This document shows, one piece after another, positions 61,714 through 64,000 of a DNA stretch of 64,000 nucleotides (position 1 is its first letter; each line of letters begins with the position of its first letter). A model generated the notes under the pieces. That model did no database searches, was not told where the DNA came from, and worked only from the letters and a program-made list of their open reading frames with translations. The stretch spans positions 183,889-247,888 of the forward strand of contig NZ_LHQS01000003.1 of NCBI RefSeq assembly GCF_004102725.1. Reading direction: 5' to 3'. The DNA is from Methanoculleus taiwanensis (GTDB lineage Archaea; Halobacteriota; Methanomicrobia; Methanomicrobiales; Methanoculleaceae). The position numbers and the translations under genes are program-made.

Positions 61714-61849
61714 CGCCGCGGATCGAAGAGTGTTCCCTCTCTAAATTCCGGAAAAAACCCGAAAAACCCGGAAAAGAATTATTGATCCGGAGTAATATAT
61801 TTACACTATAGATAAAATTAAATGACGGGGCGGATAACGCTGATCAGCA

Positions 61850-62446
61850 ATGATACCGATCCCGGTGCCCGACCCTGAGTTTTTCTCGCTCATCATTCTC
61901 CCGCTAGCCATCTTCTTCGCCCGTATCTGCGACGTCACCTTCGGGACGATGCGGATCATCTTCATCTCGCGGGGCATGAAACTCCTTGCGCCGATCCTCG
62001 GGTTCATCGAGGTCTTCATCTGGATCGTGGCTATCGGCCAGATCTTCCAGAACGTGGCAAACCCTATCAACTACTTCGCCTACGCCGCAGGATTCGCCGC
62101 CGGGAACTACGTCGGGATGGTCGTCGAAGAGCGGCTTGCCGTGGGTCTCACGCTCGTCCGGATCATCAGCCAGCGGGATGCGACGAACCTCATCGACTAC
62201 CTCCGGGGATCGGGCTACGGGGTCACGGTCATCGACGCACAGGGAAAACAGGGGCCTGGCAAGATCATCTTCACCGTCATCAAGCGCAAAAACCTTCCCT
62301 ACGTCCTCGACGCCATCCACCAGTACAACCCGAAGGCATTCTACGCCATCGAGGATGTCCGGCACGCGGCGGAAGGCACGTTCCCCATGATGCCGTCGCG
62401 CCCGGGGCCGTTCCACCTCGGGAGAGTCGCCCGGAAAGGGAAGTGA
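61850..62446 (+). CDS. UPF0316/DUF2179 membrane protein
   Basis: About 198 residues. Three N-terminal helices (~10-100), with [19 protein letters not shown] and the [19 protein letters not shown] region typical of DUF5698/UPF0316, then a DUF2179 domain (~115-175: [61 protein letters not shown]). Function unknown; a membrane sensor of nucleotides has been suggested for such proteins. Convergent with the sorbosone-dehydrogenase-like gene, 7 bp away. Confidence 0.85.
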   Translation: MIPIPVPDPEFFSLIILPLAIFFARICDVTFGTMRIIFISRGMKLLAPILGFIEVFIWIVAIGQIFQNVANPINYFAYAAGFAAGNYVGMVVEERLAVGLTLVRIISQRDATNLIDYLRGSGYGVTVIDAQGKQGPGKIIFTVIKRKNLPYVLDAIHQYNPKAFYAIEDVRHAAEGTFPMMPSRPGPFHLGRVARKGK

Positions 62447-62453
62447 GCACCCT

Positions 62454-63596
62454 TTACTCCTCACCGGTGTACGCGATCCGGTAGACGGCGTTCGCGGTAT
62501 CGTCCGAGACGGACAAAGCCCCGTCGGGCATCACCTGCACGTCGACCGGGCGCCCCCAGGCCTCCCTCCCCTGGAGCCAGCCCTCCGCGAAGACCTCGTA
62601 TCCGACGGGTTTCCGGTTCTCGTCGAGCCGGACGAGGGTTACCCGATAGCCTATCGGAACGACGCGGTTCCAGGAGCCGTGCTCCGCGATGAAGATCTGG
62701 TTTTGGTACTCCTCCGGGAACGTCTCGCCGGTGTAAAACCGCATCCCGAGCGCCGCGACATGGGGCCCGAGCTCCTGCACCGGCGGCGTAAACTCGCTGC
62801 ACGATCGTTCGCCGCCGAACTCGGGGTCGGCGATGGCGGTGCCGTGGCAGTACGGGAACCCGAAGTCCAGTCCTGCCGTCGGCGCCCGGTTGAGTTCGTC
62901 CGGCGGGCTGTCCTCGCCGAGCCAGTCGCGGCCGTTATCCGTAAACCACAAAACGCCCGTCTCCGGGTCCCAGGCGAACCCGACGGTGTTCCGGATCCCG
63001 CGTGCGAAGATCTCGAGGTCCGATCCGTCAGGGTTCATCCGCATAATCGTCGCGAACCGCTCGTCCTCCGGGTTGCAGGCGTTGCAGGGAGCGCCGACGG
63101 GGACGTAGAGTTTGCCGTCGGGGCCGAAGGCGATGAACTTCCAGCCGTGGATGGGCTCGTCCGGGAAGTCGTCGCTTACCACCACAGGCTCGGGCGGATC
63201 ATCGAGGCGGGCTTCGATGTCGTCGTAGCGGATGACGCGGCCGATCTCGGCGACGTAGAGCGAGCCGTTCAGGAACGCGACGCCGTTCGGGGAGTTCAAC
63301 CCATCCGCGACGACGAGCACCTCGTCGCCCACGCCGTTCCCGTCCCGGTCAGGGATGGCGTAGACGGCTCCCGGCGACCGGCTCCCGACAAAGAGCGTGC
63401 CGTCCGGGGAGAGCGTCATCGACCGGGCACCGGTGACGTTCCCGGCGTAGACCGAGATCGAAAAGCCCGGCGGGAGCGTGATCGTATCGAGCGGCAGGGC
63501 GGTCGCCGTCGCGGTCGGCGTCGAGGTGAGGACGAAGACCGCCAGCACGATGGAGATCGCAATCGTCAGCAGAATGACAAGACTCCTGTGCCGCAT
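62454..63596 (-). CDS. Secreted PQQ-type glucose/sorbosone dehydrogenase-like protein
   Basis: About 380 residues. One N-terminal hydrophobic segment (~8-28) suggests secretion or anchoring. A six-bladed beta-propeller follows: LPPGFSISVYAGNVTGARSM, GTLFVGSRSPGAVYAI, DEPIHGWKFIAFGPDGKLYVPVGAPCNAC, GIRNTVGFAWDPETGVLWFTDNGRDWLGEDSPPDELN, and HGTAIADPEF. A typical enzyme has Arg/His/Gln in these loops for PQQ binding. Archaea often lack PQQ, so the cofactor and reaction here are uncertain. ATG 63596. Confidence 0.8.
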   Translation of the reverse strand: MRHRSLVILLTIAISIVLAVFVLTSTPTATATALPLDTITLPPGFSISVYAGNVTGARSMTLSPDGTLFVGSRSPGAVYAIPDRDGNGVGDEVLVVADGLNSPNGVAFLNGSLYVAEIGRVIRYDDIEARLDDPPEPVVVSDDFPDEPIHGWKFIAFGPDGKLYVPVGAPCNACNPEDERFATIMRMNPDGSDLEIFARGIRNTVGFAWDPETGVLWFTDNGRDWLGEDSPPDELNRAPTAGLDFGFPYCHGTAIADPEFGGERSCSEFTPPVQELGPHVAALGMRFYTGETFPEEYQNQIFIAEHGSWNRVVPIGYRVTLVRLDENRKPVGYEVFAEGWLQGREAWGRPVDVQVMPDGALSVSDDTANAVYRIAYTGEE

Positions 63597-63741
63597 GGCT
63601 ATCGTCGCGGGTATCGGGATGAGGGGATATAAAATGAGCGGCGGGGATCGTGGGGGGTGACCGGCAGGCTATGTCGTTTGCGGCCGCCCGGATGAGCGCG
63701 GCTCTTTCGGATACGGTCTGCAAAAAAGTGGAGAGGATGAA

Positions 63742-64000
63742 TCAGGTGAGATACTGCATCTCTGACAGATCGACCGCCGGTACATATCGGACAACTTCTT
63801 CCGACTTGCCGTTCCAGGTGGCAGTGCACGAAAAGACGTACACCGGCACGATGTATTTCTGGGGCTCGGTTTTCGTCTCCATCCAGTACCCAAGCGAGAT
63901 ATTGGTTACCACAATTTTATCGTACTCCCACGGGAGTGGCTGTATCATGACGTTTCCGGAAGAAAGTCGCTGGTATGCCTGTTCCGGAGTCACGATCTTC
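63742..64000 (-). CDS. C-terminal part of an unknown protein (5' end outside window)
   Basis: The frame stays open to the right edge, so only the last ~86 residues are present (IVTPEQAYQRL, IVVTNISLGYWME, QKYIVPVYVFSCTATWNGKSEEVVRYVPAV). The pattern with a short alpha segment and a beta sheet resembles peptidase-propeptide-like repeats of secreted archaeal proteins, but I cannot name the family. Confidence 0.55.
   Translation of the reverse strand, partial: KIVTPEQAYQRLSSGNVMIQPLPWEYDKIVVTNISLGYWMETKTEPQKYIVPVYVFSCTATWNGKSEEVVRYVPAVDLSEMQYLT

Overview
The window is chromosomal DNA of a methanogenic archaeon, most likely a Methanoculleus-like member of the Methanomicrobiales. The evidence is a high-GC genome with TATA-binding protein, MCM helicase, two RFC small-subunit-type clamp-loader proteins, NMD3, a DUF424 protein, an archaeal CoA pathway (pantoate kinase and phosphopantoate--beta-alanine ligase), archaeal MptD-type dihydroneopterin aldolase, a wybutosine-pathway methyltransferase, archaeal type IV pilins, a FilR1/DUF1724-type regulator and many PAS-rich histidine kinases. 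The genus is inference; no rRNA gene is present to test it.

Layout. 0-8 kb: the end of a glycosylatable surface protein, an MMPL/RND transporter, a lipoprotein, a UbiA-type prenyltransferase, a six-helix K+ channel with a C-terminal SHOCT-like tail, a JAB/MPN-like protein and a methanogen HTH regulator. 8-31 kb: an accessory and signalling region with three large histidine kinases, an ABC exporter with a MarR regulator, acetyltransferases, rubredoxin, a ClC-type channel, a radical SAM protein, a ferredoxin-type aldo/keto reductase and much gene decay. The decayed items are a RibD-like reductase, a TetR regulator, a histidine-kinase remnant, a TetR tail, and two 5'-truncated genes joined head to head. 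30.3-31.3 kb holds a HEPN/MNT toxin-antitoxin pair with a palindrome at its promoter. 31.5-35.4 kb is a visibly AT-rich island on the minus strand next to tRNA-Leu(CAG). It carries two homologous unknown Rossmann-like proteins flanking a DUF1848 protein, with a gap that may encode a structured RNA.

35.6-57 kb is a conserved core. It starts with acyl-CoA synthetase, TBP, an Lhr-type helicase overlapping a metallophosphoesterase, an RPA-associated protein, RfcS and MCM. After these come MptD, a TatD-like hydrolase, DUF424, NMD3, a Taw2-like methyltransferase, the CoA operon (CoaBC, pantoate kinase, ligase), an RfcS-like protein with a degenerate Walker B, a methyltransferase, an AIR-synthase-like protein, ThiD and an Lrp regulator. 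57-64 kb holds two type IV pilins flanking a GT-C-like polytopic protein, an orphan HicB, two tandem encapsulated-ferritin-like proteins, a UPF0316 protein and a secreted sorbosone-dehydrogenase-like beta-propeller.

The best candidate for an undescribed system is the 31.5-35.4 kb island. It differs in composition, lies at a tRNA 3' end next to a toxin-antitoxin locus, pairs a DUF1848 protein (Cys-rich, with a CxxxCxxC motif near its C-terminus) with two paralogues sharing a conserved QNCAT[DE]L motif, and has leaderless-type promoters. No integrase, transposase or CRISPR array was found.
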